The notes under the pieces: generated by a model
What the model was told of the DNA's origin: nothing
Seen by the model: only the letters and a program-made list of their open reading frames with translations
Database searches by the model: none
Program-made: the position numbers and the translations under genes
Assembly (NCBI GenBank): GCA_038240015.1
Contig: JBBSEF010000003.1
Span: 60,669-124,668, forward strand
DNA: 64,000 bases
DNA from: CAHJXF01 sp038240015
Lineage (GTDB): Bacteria; Pseudomonadota; Gammaproteobacteria; Burkholderiales; Burkholderiaceae_D
Reading direction: 5' to 3'
In this document: positions 7,328-14,107 of the stretch, piece after piece
Layout of the letters: the number at the start of each line of letters is the position of its first letter
How positions within the stretch are numbered: position 1 is the stretch's first letter

Positions 7328-8684
7328 ATCGGCGCTGCCCGGCTTGCACCATCGCAGCGACGATGCGCTGCTGGAAAAAATTCAGCAAGACTCGTTCCGG
7401 TTTTTTGCCGAGTCCTGCAACACCGCGAACGGACTGATCCGCGACTCGACCCAGCCCGACAGTCCGTGCAGCATCGCCGCGGTCGGCTTTGCGCTGACCG
7501 CGTATGGGGTGGCGGTCGAGCGTCACTGGATGACGCGCGACGAGGCCATAGCCCGCACGCTTGCCGCGCTGCGCTTCTTCGACCGAGCCGACCAGTCGGG
7601 CGCCTCCCGCGGCGTGGGCTATCGCGGGTTCTTCTATCACTTCCTGCACGTGGAGACGGGCGAGCGCGTCTGGGACAGCGAGCTGTCCACGATCGACACG
7701 GCGTTGCTGGTCGCCGGCATGCTCACCGCCGCCCGTTACTTCGATCGCGACGACGCGAAAGAAGACGAGATCCGCGCCACCGCGCAGGCGATCTATGAAC
7801 GAGTGGACTGGGCGTGGGCGCGCAATGGCGAGGCCACCATCAGCATGGGCTGGACGCCCGAGCAGGGCTTTTTGCCCTGGCGTTGGACGGGCTACAACGA
7901 GGCGCTGCTGCTGTACATGCTCGCGCTCGGTTCGCCCACCCATCCGGTGACGCAGGACGCGTATGCGCAGTGGCTGTCGAGCTATCGCTGGAGAACGGCC
8001 TACGAGCAGTCGTATGTTTACGCCGGCCCGCTGTTCATTCACCAGTTCTCGCACATCTGGATAGACTTTCGCGACATACAGGACGCGTATATGGCGCGGC
8101 GTCAGATCGATTATTTCGAGAACAGCAGGCGCGCGACTTATGTGCATTGCCGCTATGCGCAGGACAACCCGCGGCGCTTCGCCGACTATCACGGTCAGTG
8201 CTGGGGTCTGACCGCGTGCGATGGCCCGGGGCCATTGACGCTCGAGGTCGATGGTCACGAGCGCAAGTTCTTCGGCTATCGCGCGCGCGGCGCCCCCGAT
8301 GGGCCCGACGATGGCACGGTGGCGCCGTGGGCCGCGATCGCGTCGTTGCCGTTCGCGCCCGAATTGGTGATGCCAACCATTCGCCATCTGGCCCAGGCGA
8401 TGTACGACGAGGCGAGTGGATACGGCTTCACCTGTTCGTTCAATCCGACCCTGCACCTCGCGGCGGGCGACTCCGGCTGGATGTCACCGTGGCATTTCGG
8501 ATTGAACCAGGGGCCGATCGTGCTGATGATCGAGAACTACCGCAGCGGCCTGGTGTGGCGGTTGATGTGCGGCTGCCCACCGATCGCGGCCGGGCTGCGG
8601 AGAGCGGGTTTCTCGGGTGGTTGGCTGCAGCCCGCGTCGAAAGAGGAAGCCACGCACGACGCGCAGCGGCGCGGCGCCCGATGA
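7311..8684 (+). CDS. Glycoamylase-domain protein (possible beta-1,2-glucanase, GH144-like)
   Basis: 457 residues. Family hallmarks of the Glycoamylase (PF10091) group are visible: LEKIQQDSFRFFAE, NGLIRDST, SIAAVGFALTAYGVAVER, RGFFYHFLH, ELSTIDTALLVAGML, GWTPEQGFLPWRWTGYNEALLLYMLALGSPTHP and QFSHIWIDFRDIQD. Characterised relatives include endo-beta-1,2-glucanases (GH144) and a domain of cyclic beta-1,2-glucan synthases; despite the name, starch activity is not established. The Glu of WTGYNEA is a conserved acidic position. No signal peptide is seen, which is odd for a glucan hydrolase and implies cytoplasmic action or another export route. Two ATGs (7311, 7314) overlap the ugpQ stop. Confidence 0.82.
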   Translation: MMDRDESALPGLHHRSDDALLEKIQQDSFRFFAESCNTANGLIRDSTQPDSPCSIAAVGFALTAYGVAVERHWMTRDEAIARTLAALRFFDRADQSGASRGVGYRGFFYHFLHVETGERVWDSELSTIDTALLVAGMLTAARYFDRDDAKEDEIRATAQAIYERVDWAWARNGEATISMGWTPEQGFLPWRWTGYNEALLLYMLALGSPTHPVTQDAYAQWLSSYRWRTAYEQSYVYAGPLFIHQFSHIWIDFRDIQDAYMARRQIDYFENSRRATYVHCRYAQDNPRRFADYHGQCWGLTACDGPGPLTLEVDGHERKFFGYRARGAPDGPDDGTVAPWAAIASLPFAPELVMPTIRHLAQAMYDEASGYGFTCSFNPTLHLAAGDSGWMSPWHFGLNQGPIVLMIENYRSGLVWRLMCGCPPIAAGLRRAGFSGGWLQPASKEEATHDAQRRGAR

Positions 8685-8872
8685 ACCCGACGTTCATGTG
8701 CAATCTTCGGCCGATGGACTCGGCTGAAATTCACCAACTGGCCGCACGCCATCGGCTCACGGTTTACGATGCGCTTTATCTCGATCTCGCCGCGCGTGAA
8801 GGCATCGGTCTCGCCACTCATGACGACGAGTTGAAACGCGCGGCCAGGGCTGCGAACGTCACGATCATCTAG
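8681..8872 (+). pseudogene. C-terminal fragment of a PIN-domain (VapC-type) toxin
   Basis: 63 codons. The part LAARHRLTVYDALYLDLAAREG to the end aligns by eye with the last third of the intact PIN toxin at 13671 (LADRYRLTLYDAAYLELAQRRR). The N-terminal catalytic half, with the first conserved Asp and the Glu, is missing; the first ~17 residues are unrelated. No antitoxin gene is beside it. Only one of the acidic residues of the nuclease centre remains (YDA), so it cannot be an active nuclease. Its start overlaps the glycoamylase-domain stop by 4 bases, so it may still be translated. Confidence 0.75.
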
Positions 8873-8886
8873 TCAGGAAAAAGCAA

Positions 8887-11520
8887 TTGAAGTCCGCCGA
8901 AATTCGCGACAAGTTCCTCAAGTTCTTCGAAGCCGAAGGGCACACCATCGTGCGCTCGTCGTCGCTGGTGCCGGGCAACGACCCGACCCTGCTGTTCACC
9001 AACGCGGGGATGAACCAGTTCAAGGACGTGTTCACCGGCGTCGAGCAGCGACCGTACGTGCGCGCGACCACATCGCAGAAGTGCGTGCGCGCGGGCGGCA
9101 AGCACAACGATCTCGAGAACGTCGGCTATACGGCGCGTCATCACACCTTCTTCGAGATGCTGGGCAACTTCAGCTTCGGCGACTACTTCAAACGCGATGC
9201 GATCCGCTACGCGTGGAAGTTGATCACGGAAGTCTATGGGCTGCCGAAGGACAAGCTGTGGACCACGGTTTACATCGACGACGACGAGGCCTTCGACCTG
9301 TGGACCAAAGACATCGGCGTACCGGCCGAGCGTTGCATACGCATCGGCGACAAGCCCGGCGGCAAGGCGTTCGAGAGCGACAACTTCTGGACGATGGGCG
9401 ACACCGGCCCGTGCGGCCCGTGCAGCGAGATCTTCTTCGACCACGGACCCGATATCTGGGGCGGGCCGCCGGGATCGCCCGAGGCCGATGGCGATCGCTA
9501 CATCGAGATCTGGAACCTCGTCTTCATGCAGTTCAATCGCGACGAGTCGGGCACGCTGCACAAGCTGCCCAAACCTTCGGTCGATACCGGCATGGGCCTC
9601 GAGCGTTTGTCGGCGGTGCTCCAGCATGCGCACAGCAACTACGAGATCGATCTCTTTCAACAGTTGATCGCGGCGGCTGCACGCGAGACCGGCACGAAAG
9701 ACCTCGCCGACAATTCATTGAAGGTGATCGCAGATCACATTCGCGCGTGTTCGTTTCTGATCGCCGACGGCGTCATTCCGAGCAACGAGGGACGCGGCTA
9801 TGTGCTTCGTCGCATCGTACGTCGCGCGCTCCGGCACGGTCACAAGCTCGGGCAGACGCAACCCTTCTTTCACAGGCTGGTCGCCGACCTTGCCGGCGAA
9901 ATGGGCGGCGCCTATCCCGAACTCGTCGAGCAGCGCGAGCGCATCGCGAGCGAGTTGAAGCAGGAAGAAGAACGCTTCGGCGAGACGCTGGAGAACGGGA
10001 TGAAGATTCTCGATGCCGAGCTCACGCATGTCGGCAAGGGCGGCTCTCTGGCCGGGAAGGTCGCGTTCACGCTCTACGACACGTATGGTTTCCCGGTCGA
10101 CCTCACGGCCGACATCTGTCGCGAGCGCGAGGTCACGGTCGACATGGCGGGCTTCGACGCTGAGATGGATCGCCAGCGCACGCAGGCGCGCGCGGCGGGC
10201 AAGTTCAAGACGGCAGGCGGCGTCGAGTATGGCGGCGCGAAAACCGAGTTCACCGGCTACGAGCAACTGCACGAGCACGCCAGCGTCATCGCGATCTATG
10301 TCGCCGGCACTTCGGTCGATCGCGTCGCTTCCGACGAGAACGCCGTGATCGTGCTGGACCGCACGCCGTTCTATGCGGAGTCGGGCGGACAAATCGGCGA
10401 TGCGGGTCGGCTCTCGAACGCGAGCGCGCAATTCGATGTCGGCGACACGCAGAAGATTCAGACCGAAGTGTTCGGCCATCACGGTCGCCTGTCGCGCGGC
10501 GAGTTGAAGGTTGGCGACGCGATCGATGCGGCAGTCGACGCCGAACGCCGCGCAGCCACGGTCCGCAATCATTCGGCCACGCACCTGATGCACAAGGCCC
10601 TGCGCGACGTGCTCGGCACCCACGTGCAGCAGCGCGGCTCGCTGGTCGATGCAAGCAAGACGCGCTTCGACTTCTCGCACAACGCGCCGATCAGCGCGGA
10701 CGAAATTCGCCGTGTCGAAACCATCGTCAACAAGGAAGTGCTGGCCAACATCGCCACGCGCGTCAACGTGCTGCCGTTCGACGACGCGGTGAAGAAGGGC
10801 GCGATGGCGTTGTTCGGCGAGAAATACGGCGACGTGGTGCGCACGCTCGAGATCGGCACATCGCACGAACTGTGCGGCGGCACGCATGTCGCGCGCACCG
10901 GCGACATCGGCCTCTTCAAGATCGTATCCGAAGGCGGCGTGGCCGCCGGCGTGCGCCGCATCGAAGCGGTCACCGGCGAGAACGCGCTGGCGGTCGTGCA
11001 GGCGCTGGACACGCGTGTACACGAAGCCGCGTCCGCGTTGAAGGCGCAACCGGAAGAAGTCACGCAACGCATCGGACAGATCCTCGAGAACGTGAAGTCG
11101 CTCGAACGCGAACTCGCGCGGCTGAAATCGAAGCTCGCGTCCTCGCAAGGCGATGACCTGTCGTCGCAGGCGATCGCCGTATCGGGCAAGAACGGCAATG
11201 GCTTGCGCGTCCTCGCGACGCAGCTCGACGGCGCCGACGTCAAGACCTTGCGCGAGACGATGGATCAATTGAAGGCGAAGTTGAAGAGCGCGGTGATCGT
11301 GTTGTCCTCGGTCGATGCGGGCAAGGTCAGCCTGATCGCTGGTGTCACGTCCGACCTCACATCGCAGGTCAAGGCGGGAGATCTCGTCAACTTCGTCGCG
11401 CAGCAGGTCGGCGGCAAAGGCGGCGGCAAGGCCGACACCGCGCAGGCCGGCGGCACCGAACCCGACAAGCTGGGCGCCGCGCTGGCGTCGGTGCGCGGCT
11501 TCGTGGAAGAACGCGTGTGA
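8887..11520 (+). CDS. alaS: Alanine--tRNA ligase
   Basis: 877 residues, full length for bacterial AlaRS. The class II catalytic core opens with SAEIRDKFLKFFEAEGHTIVRSSSLVPGNDPTLLFTNAGMNQFKDVF. The editing domain carries the Zn-binding HSATHLMHKAL and the distal C-x3-H element (ELCGGTHVARTGDIG). The C-Ala region includes a Gly/Lys-rich QQVGGKGGGKADTAQAGG. The start is TTG at 8887, with CAGGAA about 8 bases upstream; there is no better start at the conserved N-terminus. It charges tRNA-Ala and clears Ser/Gly mischarging in the cytoplasm. Confidence 0.98.
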   Translation: MKSAEIRDKFLKFFEAEGHTIVRSSSLVPGNDPTLLFTNAGMNQFKDVFTGVEQRPYVRATTSQKCVRAGGKHNDLENVGYTARHHTFFEMLGNFSFGDYFKRDAIRYAWKLITEVYGLPKDKLWTTVYIDDDEAFDLWTKDIGVPAERCIRIGDKPGGKAFESDNFWTMGDTGPCGPCSEIFFDHGPDIWGGPPGSPEADGDRYIEIWNLVFMQFNRDESGTLHKLPKPSVDTGMGLERLSAVLQHAHSNYEIDLFQQLIAAAARETGTKDLADNSLKVIADHIRACSFLIADGVIPSNEGRGYVLRRIVRRALRHGHKLGQTQPFFHRLVADLAGEMGGAYPELVEQRERIASELKQEEERFGETLENGMKILDAELTHVGKGGSLAGKVAFTLYDTYGFPVDLTADICREREVTVDMAGFDAEMDRQRTQARAAGKFKTAGGVEYGGAKTEFTGYEQLHEHASVIAIYVAGTSVDRVASDENAVIVLDRTPFYAESGGQIGDAGRLSNASAQFDVGDTQKIQTEVFGHHGRLSRGELKVGDAIDAAVDAERRAATVRNHSATHLMHKALRDVLGTHVQQRGSLVDASKTRFDFSHNAPISADEIRRVETIVNKEVLANIATRVNVLPFDDAVKKGAMALFGEKYGDVVRTLEIGTSHELCGGTHVARTGDIGLFKIVSEGGVAAGVRRIEAVTGENALAVVQALDTRVHEAASALKAQPEEVTQRIGQILENVKSLERELARLKSKLASSQGDDLSSQAIAVSGKNGNGLRVLATQLDGADVKTLRETMDQLKAKLKSAVIVLSSVDAGKVSLIAGVTSDLTSQVKAGDLVNFVAQQVGGKGGGKADTAQAGGTEPDKLGAALASVRGFVEERV

Positions 11521-11530
11521 TTGATCAAGA

Positions 11531-12115
11531 GTGCGACTCCCCAAAGTGCGGACCGAACATCTGCGCATTCGTCACGCCGAGCCATCCGACTACGAGGCCG
11601 TGAGCGCGACCATGGCGACACCGGTCGCATACGCGGGCACCTTGCAGTTGCCGTTCCCCTCGATCGAGTCGCGGCGCGAGCGCATGGCCAAGCCCGACTC
11701 AAGTGCGATGTTGCTCGTCGCCGAAGTCCGCGACCCGGACGCGTCCGACAGCGCCTATGAAGTCGTCGGCAATGTCGGCTTGGATTCATATGGTTCGTCA
11801 CGACGCCGACGTCACGCGATGGGTCTGGGCATGGCCGTTCGCGACGACTGGCAGGGACGCGGCATCGGCTCGGCATTGATGACGGCCGCCATCGATCGCG
11901 CCGACAACTGGATGAACGTGTTGCGCATCGAGCTGACGGTCTTCGTCGACAACGAGCCGGCCATCGCGCTCTATCGCCGCTTCGGCTTCGTCGTCGAAGG
12001 ACGGCATCGCGCCTATGCGCTGCGCAATGGCGTGTACATCGATGGCTATGCGATGGCGCGGTTGCATCCGAACCCGCCGATGCTTCCTGCGCCGGTGAAT
12101 GAGGACACGTTGTGA
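11531..12115 (+). CDS. aaaT: GNAT acetyltransferase, AaaT (YhhY)-like
   Basis: 194 residues. The order and wording of segments match E. coli YhhY/AaaT, an L-amino-acid N-acetyltransferase: RIRHAEPSDYEAV, VAYAGTLQLPFPS, DDWQGRGIGSALM (acetyl-CoA loop), DNWMNVLRIELTVFVDNEPAI and ALYRRFGFVVEGRHRAYALRNG. GTG at 11531 is the only start ahead of the domain, 10 bases after alaS. The stop overlaps the next ATG (TGATG), so the downstream lipoprotein gene is coupled. Substrate in this organism is unproven. Confidence 0.82.
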   Translation: MRLPKVRTEHLRIRHAEPSDYEAVSATMATPVAYAGTLQLPFPSIESRRERMAKPDSSAMLLVAEVRDPDASDSAYEVVGNVGLDSYGSSRRRRHAMGLGMAVRDDWQGRGIGSALMTAAIDRADNWMNVLRIELTVFVDNEPAIALYRRFGFVVEGRHRAYALRNGVYIDGYAMARLHPNPPMLPAPVNEDTL

Positions 12116-12327
12116 TGAGAACCACGATGTATTTGGTAGCGGTCTCTACGCCGTTGCTCACGCTTGACGGCTGCGCCGTCATCCCGGTTGCTGACACCGT
12201 CGGTACGGTCGCCGTCAAGACCGTCGGTGTCGCGGCCGACGCAGCCATCGGCACCGTCAAGGTCGCGGGCAAAGTCGTCGGCAAAGCCGCCGACGCGGTG
12301 GTGGGCGGCGACAAGCCGGCGAAGTAG
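12115..12327 (+). CDS. Small putative lipoprotein (NF038104-like)
   Basis: 70 residues: a short hydrophobic leader, a candidate lipobox ending LDGC at residue 19, then an Ala/Val/Gly-rich repeat-like body (VADTVGTVAVKTVGVAADAAIGTVKVAGKVVGKAADAVV). This composition matches small lipoproteins found widely in Proteobacteria. The Asp at -2 of the lipobox is atypical, so lipidation is only probable. ATG 12115 overlaps the upstream stop; a GTG at 12112 is an alternative. Function unknown. Confidence 0.65.
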   Translation: MRTTMYLVAVSTPLLTLDGCAVIPVADTVGTVAVKTVGVAADAAIGTVKVAGKVVGKAADAVVGGDKPAK

Positions 12328-12366
12328 CGCGAGCGAATACGGCACAACACGACGACGCGGGCATCG

Positions 12367-12960
12367 ATGCAACCCCACTCGCATTCGTACGTCTTCTGCC
12401 CTCGATGCGCGTCGCCGCTCGAAACGCGCGAGACCGGCGGACGCGTGCGCCAGGCTTGTCCGGCGTGTCACTACGTTCACTGGAACAACCCGTTGCCGGT
12501 GCTGGCCGCGCTGGTGGAGTACGAGGGCCGCATCCTGCTCGCACGCAACGCGCAATGGGCCGAAGGAATGTTCGCGCTGATCACAGGTTTTCTCGAAGCC
12601 GACGAAACGCCCGAACAAGGCATGGCGCGCGAATTGAAGGAGGAGACCAACCTCGATGCCGACAAGCTCACGCTGATCGGTGTCTATGAGTTCATGCGAA
12701 AGAATGAACTCATCATCGCCTATCATGTCGAGGCGAGCGGCACGATCCGTTTGAACGAAGAGCTGGTGGACTTCCGGTTGATCGCACCCGAACGCTTGCG
12801 GCCGCGTCGGGTCGGTACCGGTTATGCGATGGCCGACTGGATGCGTTCCCGGGGTCTGCCGTTCGAATTCCTGGATGGATCTCCTTCATCATCATCGACA
12901 CCCCAGCAGAACTCCGACACTCGCGCCGGAACCACATCAACATCGGCTACCTCGACATGA
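12367..12960 (+). CDS. NUDIX hydrolase with N-terminal zinc ribbon
   Basis: 197 residues. An N-terminal zinc ribbon (CPRC at about 15 and CPAC at about 36) precedes a NUDIX domain. The Nudix box is GFLEADETPEQGMARELKEE followed by TNL, complete except that the final Gly position is Asn. The ribbon plus Nudix layout resembles NudC-type NADH pyrophosphatases, but the protein is shorter and lacks the SQPWPFPxS motif of NudC, so substrate is open. The last ~30 residues are Ser/Thr-rich and poorly conserved. Cytoplasmic. Confidence 0.88.
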   Translation: MQPHSHSYVFCPRCASPLETRETGGRVRQACPACHYVHWNNPLPVLAALVEYEGRILLARNAQWAEGMFALITGFLEADETPEQGMARELKEETNLDADKLTLIGVYEFMRKNELIIAYHVEASGTIRLNEELVDFRLIAPERLRPRRVGTGYAMADWMRSRGLPFEFLDGSPSSSSTPQQNSDTRAGTTSTSATST

Positions 12961-12994
12961 ACCGCACGCACGCATTACATGGATTGAGCGACAC

Positions 12995-13237
12995 ATGGAT
13001 ACTGATCTGACAATCGACGATGAAGTGGACGCGAAGGGTCTCTTGTGTCCCCTGCCGATCCTGCGCGCGAAGAAGGCGCTGGCGTCGATTCAGAGTGGAC
13101 ACCTGTTGCGTGTCCTGGCGACCGACCCCGGCTCGGTGCGCGACTTCCAGGCGTTTGCGCGACAGACCGGCAACGACCTGGTTTCACAAACCGAAGGCGC
13201 CGATGGCGTGTGGTCGCACGTGTTGCGGCGGCGCTAG
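12995..13237 (+). CDS. tusA: TusA-family sulfurtransferase
   Basis: 80 residues. The hallmark CPLPILRAKKAL with the sulfur-carrying Cys at about 18 is intact, preceded by DEVDAKGLL. TusA proteins carry persulfide sulfur for tRNA 2-thiouridine synthesis, molybdopterin or general sulfur trafficking. In-frame codons extend upstream into the NUDIX gene, but the ATG at 12995 matches the family's length. No tusBCD is nearby, as usual in betaproteobacteria, so the exact pathway is open. Confidence 0.9.
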   Translation: MDTDLTIDDEVDAKGLLCPLPILRAKKALASIQSGHLLRVLATDPGSVRDFQAFARQTGNDLVSQTEGADGVWSHVLRRR

Positions 13238-13245
13238 CGCAGTTT

Positions 13246-13359
13246 GTCGTTCCCGCGCACGCGGGAAATCCAGCGGCTCCGAGCGTACCGACGACACCGG
13301 GTCCCTGCTGGGCTGTTCCTCGAAACTACGGCCTCCGGCCTCGTTTCGCAGGGACGACG
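13246..13359. repeat. Dispersed intergenic repeat with terminal GTCGTTCCC / GGGACGAC
   Basis: A ~114-base element between tusA and vapB. It starts GTCGTTCCCGCG and ends GGGACGAC, giving imperfect terminal inverted repeats, and includes an 8-bp stem (TTCCCGCG-CA-CGCGGGAA, 13250..13267) and a GGCCTCCGGCC hairpin. Elements translating as VPAHAGNP and GPCWAVPRNYGLRPRFAGTT are familiar as multi-copy intergenic repeats in many proteobacteria. Only one copy is in this window, so multicopy status is from general recognition. Confidence 0.65.
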
Positions 13360-13371
13360 CGGCGGCGCGGC

Positions 13372-13419
13372 TTGATGTTGCTGCGCCCGCGAGATAAGCT
13401 AGCTGGTCATCTAGCTTAT
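13372..13419 (+). promoter_or_regulatory. vapBC promoter with palindromic operator
   Basis: TTGATG (13372) and TAAGCT (13395) are 17 bases apart. A perfect inverted repeat, ATAAGCTAG (13394..13402) and CTAGCTTAT (13411..13419) with an 8-base spacer, covers the -10 box and ends 12 bases before the antitoxin ATG. This is where type II antitoxins usually bind for autorepression, so it is the probable VapB/VapBC operator. Confidence 0.65.
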
Positions 13420-13431
13420 TCGGGAACTGTC

Positions 13432-13674
13432 ATGCGTGAGATCGGAGCATTCGAGGCCAAGAACAAACTGGGCGCGTTGCTGGACTGGGTCGGAGAGGGC
13501 GAGGAAATCCTGATTACCCGGCGCGGCAAGGCGGTGGCGCGGCTGGTTCCAGCCGAACCCCGCTTTGACCGTACCAAGGCGCGGGAGGCCGCCGCGAACA
13601 TTCGTGCTCGCCGGGTCGGCGTCACTCTAGGCGACCTCAAGATCAAGGACCTCGTCAACCAGGGCCGTCCGTGA
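13432..13674 (+). CDS. vapB: Type II toxin-antitoxin antitoxin, Phd/YefM (VapB) family
   Basis: 80 residues starting MREIGAFEAKNKLGALLDWV. The pattern FEAKNKLGALLDWVGEGEEILITRRGKAVARLVP is the Phd/YefM N-terminal DNA-binding fold. The C-terminal ~35 residues (AREAAANIRARRVGVTLGDLKIKDLVNQG) would wrap and inhibit the toxin. The gene follows a palindromic operator and its TGA overlaps the toxin's GTG start (GTGA), the standard antitoxin-first arrangement with coupling. Confidence 0.9.
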   Translation: MREIGAFEAKNKLGALLDWVGEGEEILITRRGKAVARLVPAEPRFDRTKAREAAANIRARRVGVTLGDLKIKDLVNQGRP

Positions 13675-14084
13675 GTCTGGTGATCGACAGTTCGATCACA
13701 CTGGCCTGGTTCTTCGCCGATGAGCGTTCGGCCGCCGCCGACGCGGTGCTCCATCAAGTGACCGAGTCCGGCGCGGTTGCGCCCTCGCTGTGGCGGCTCG
13801 AAGTGGCCAATGCGCTGCAAATGGCGGTGCGAAAAAAACGGATAGCCGCCGCGTTCCGCGACGCGTCGCTTCTCGATTTGCGCGCGCTCGAAATCGAGAT
13901 CGATCCTGAAACGGATCGTCAAGCATGGGCGACGACGCTGGAGCTGGCCGATCGCTATCGGCTCACGCTTTATGACGCCGCCTATCTCGAGCTGGCGCAG
14001 CGCCGGCGCTTGGCGTTGGCCTCGCTCGATCGCGAAATGCGCGCCGCGGGCCGTGCTCTTGGCATGACGGTGCTGGGTAGGTAG
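13671..14084 (+). CDS. vapC: PIN-domain ribonuclease toxin, VapC family
   Basis: 137 residues. Acidic PIN residues are visible: the N-terminal Asp in LVIDSSITLAWFF, the Glu in LWRLEVANAL, and the distal Asp in LTLYDAAYLELA, with a last Asp in LASLDREMR. VapC toxins are Mg-dependent RNases, often cutting tRNAs or the 23S sarcin-ricin loop. Translation from a GTG overlapping the antitoxin stop keeps toxin output tied to antitoxin. A decayed relative lies at 8681..8872. Confidence 0.92.
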   Translation: MSLVIDSSITLAWFFADERSAAADAVLHQVTESGAVAPSLWRLEVANALQMAVRKKRIAAAFRDASLLDLRALEIEIDPETDRQAWATTLELADRYRLTLYDAAYLELAQRRRLALASLDREMRAAGRALGMTVLGR

Positions 14085-14107
14085 TTTTCGCAGAGACGAC
14101 GTTGAGC

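Noticed and set aside
9715..11568. Long open frame (~617 codons) on the minus strand opposite alaS
   Set aside because: Antisense to an unmistakable alaS; Arg-rich, no family similarity. Long shadow frames are expected in GC-rich coding DNA.
13045..13431. Long N-terminal extension of the VapB frame back through tusA
   Set aside because: The extension reads through tusA in another frame and through an intergenic repeat; the ATG at 13432 after the operator fits the Phd/YefM length.
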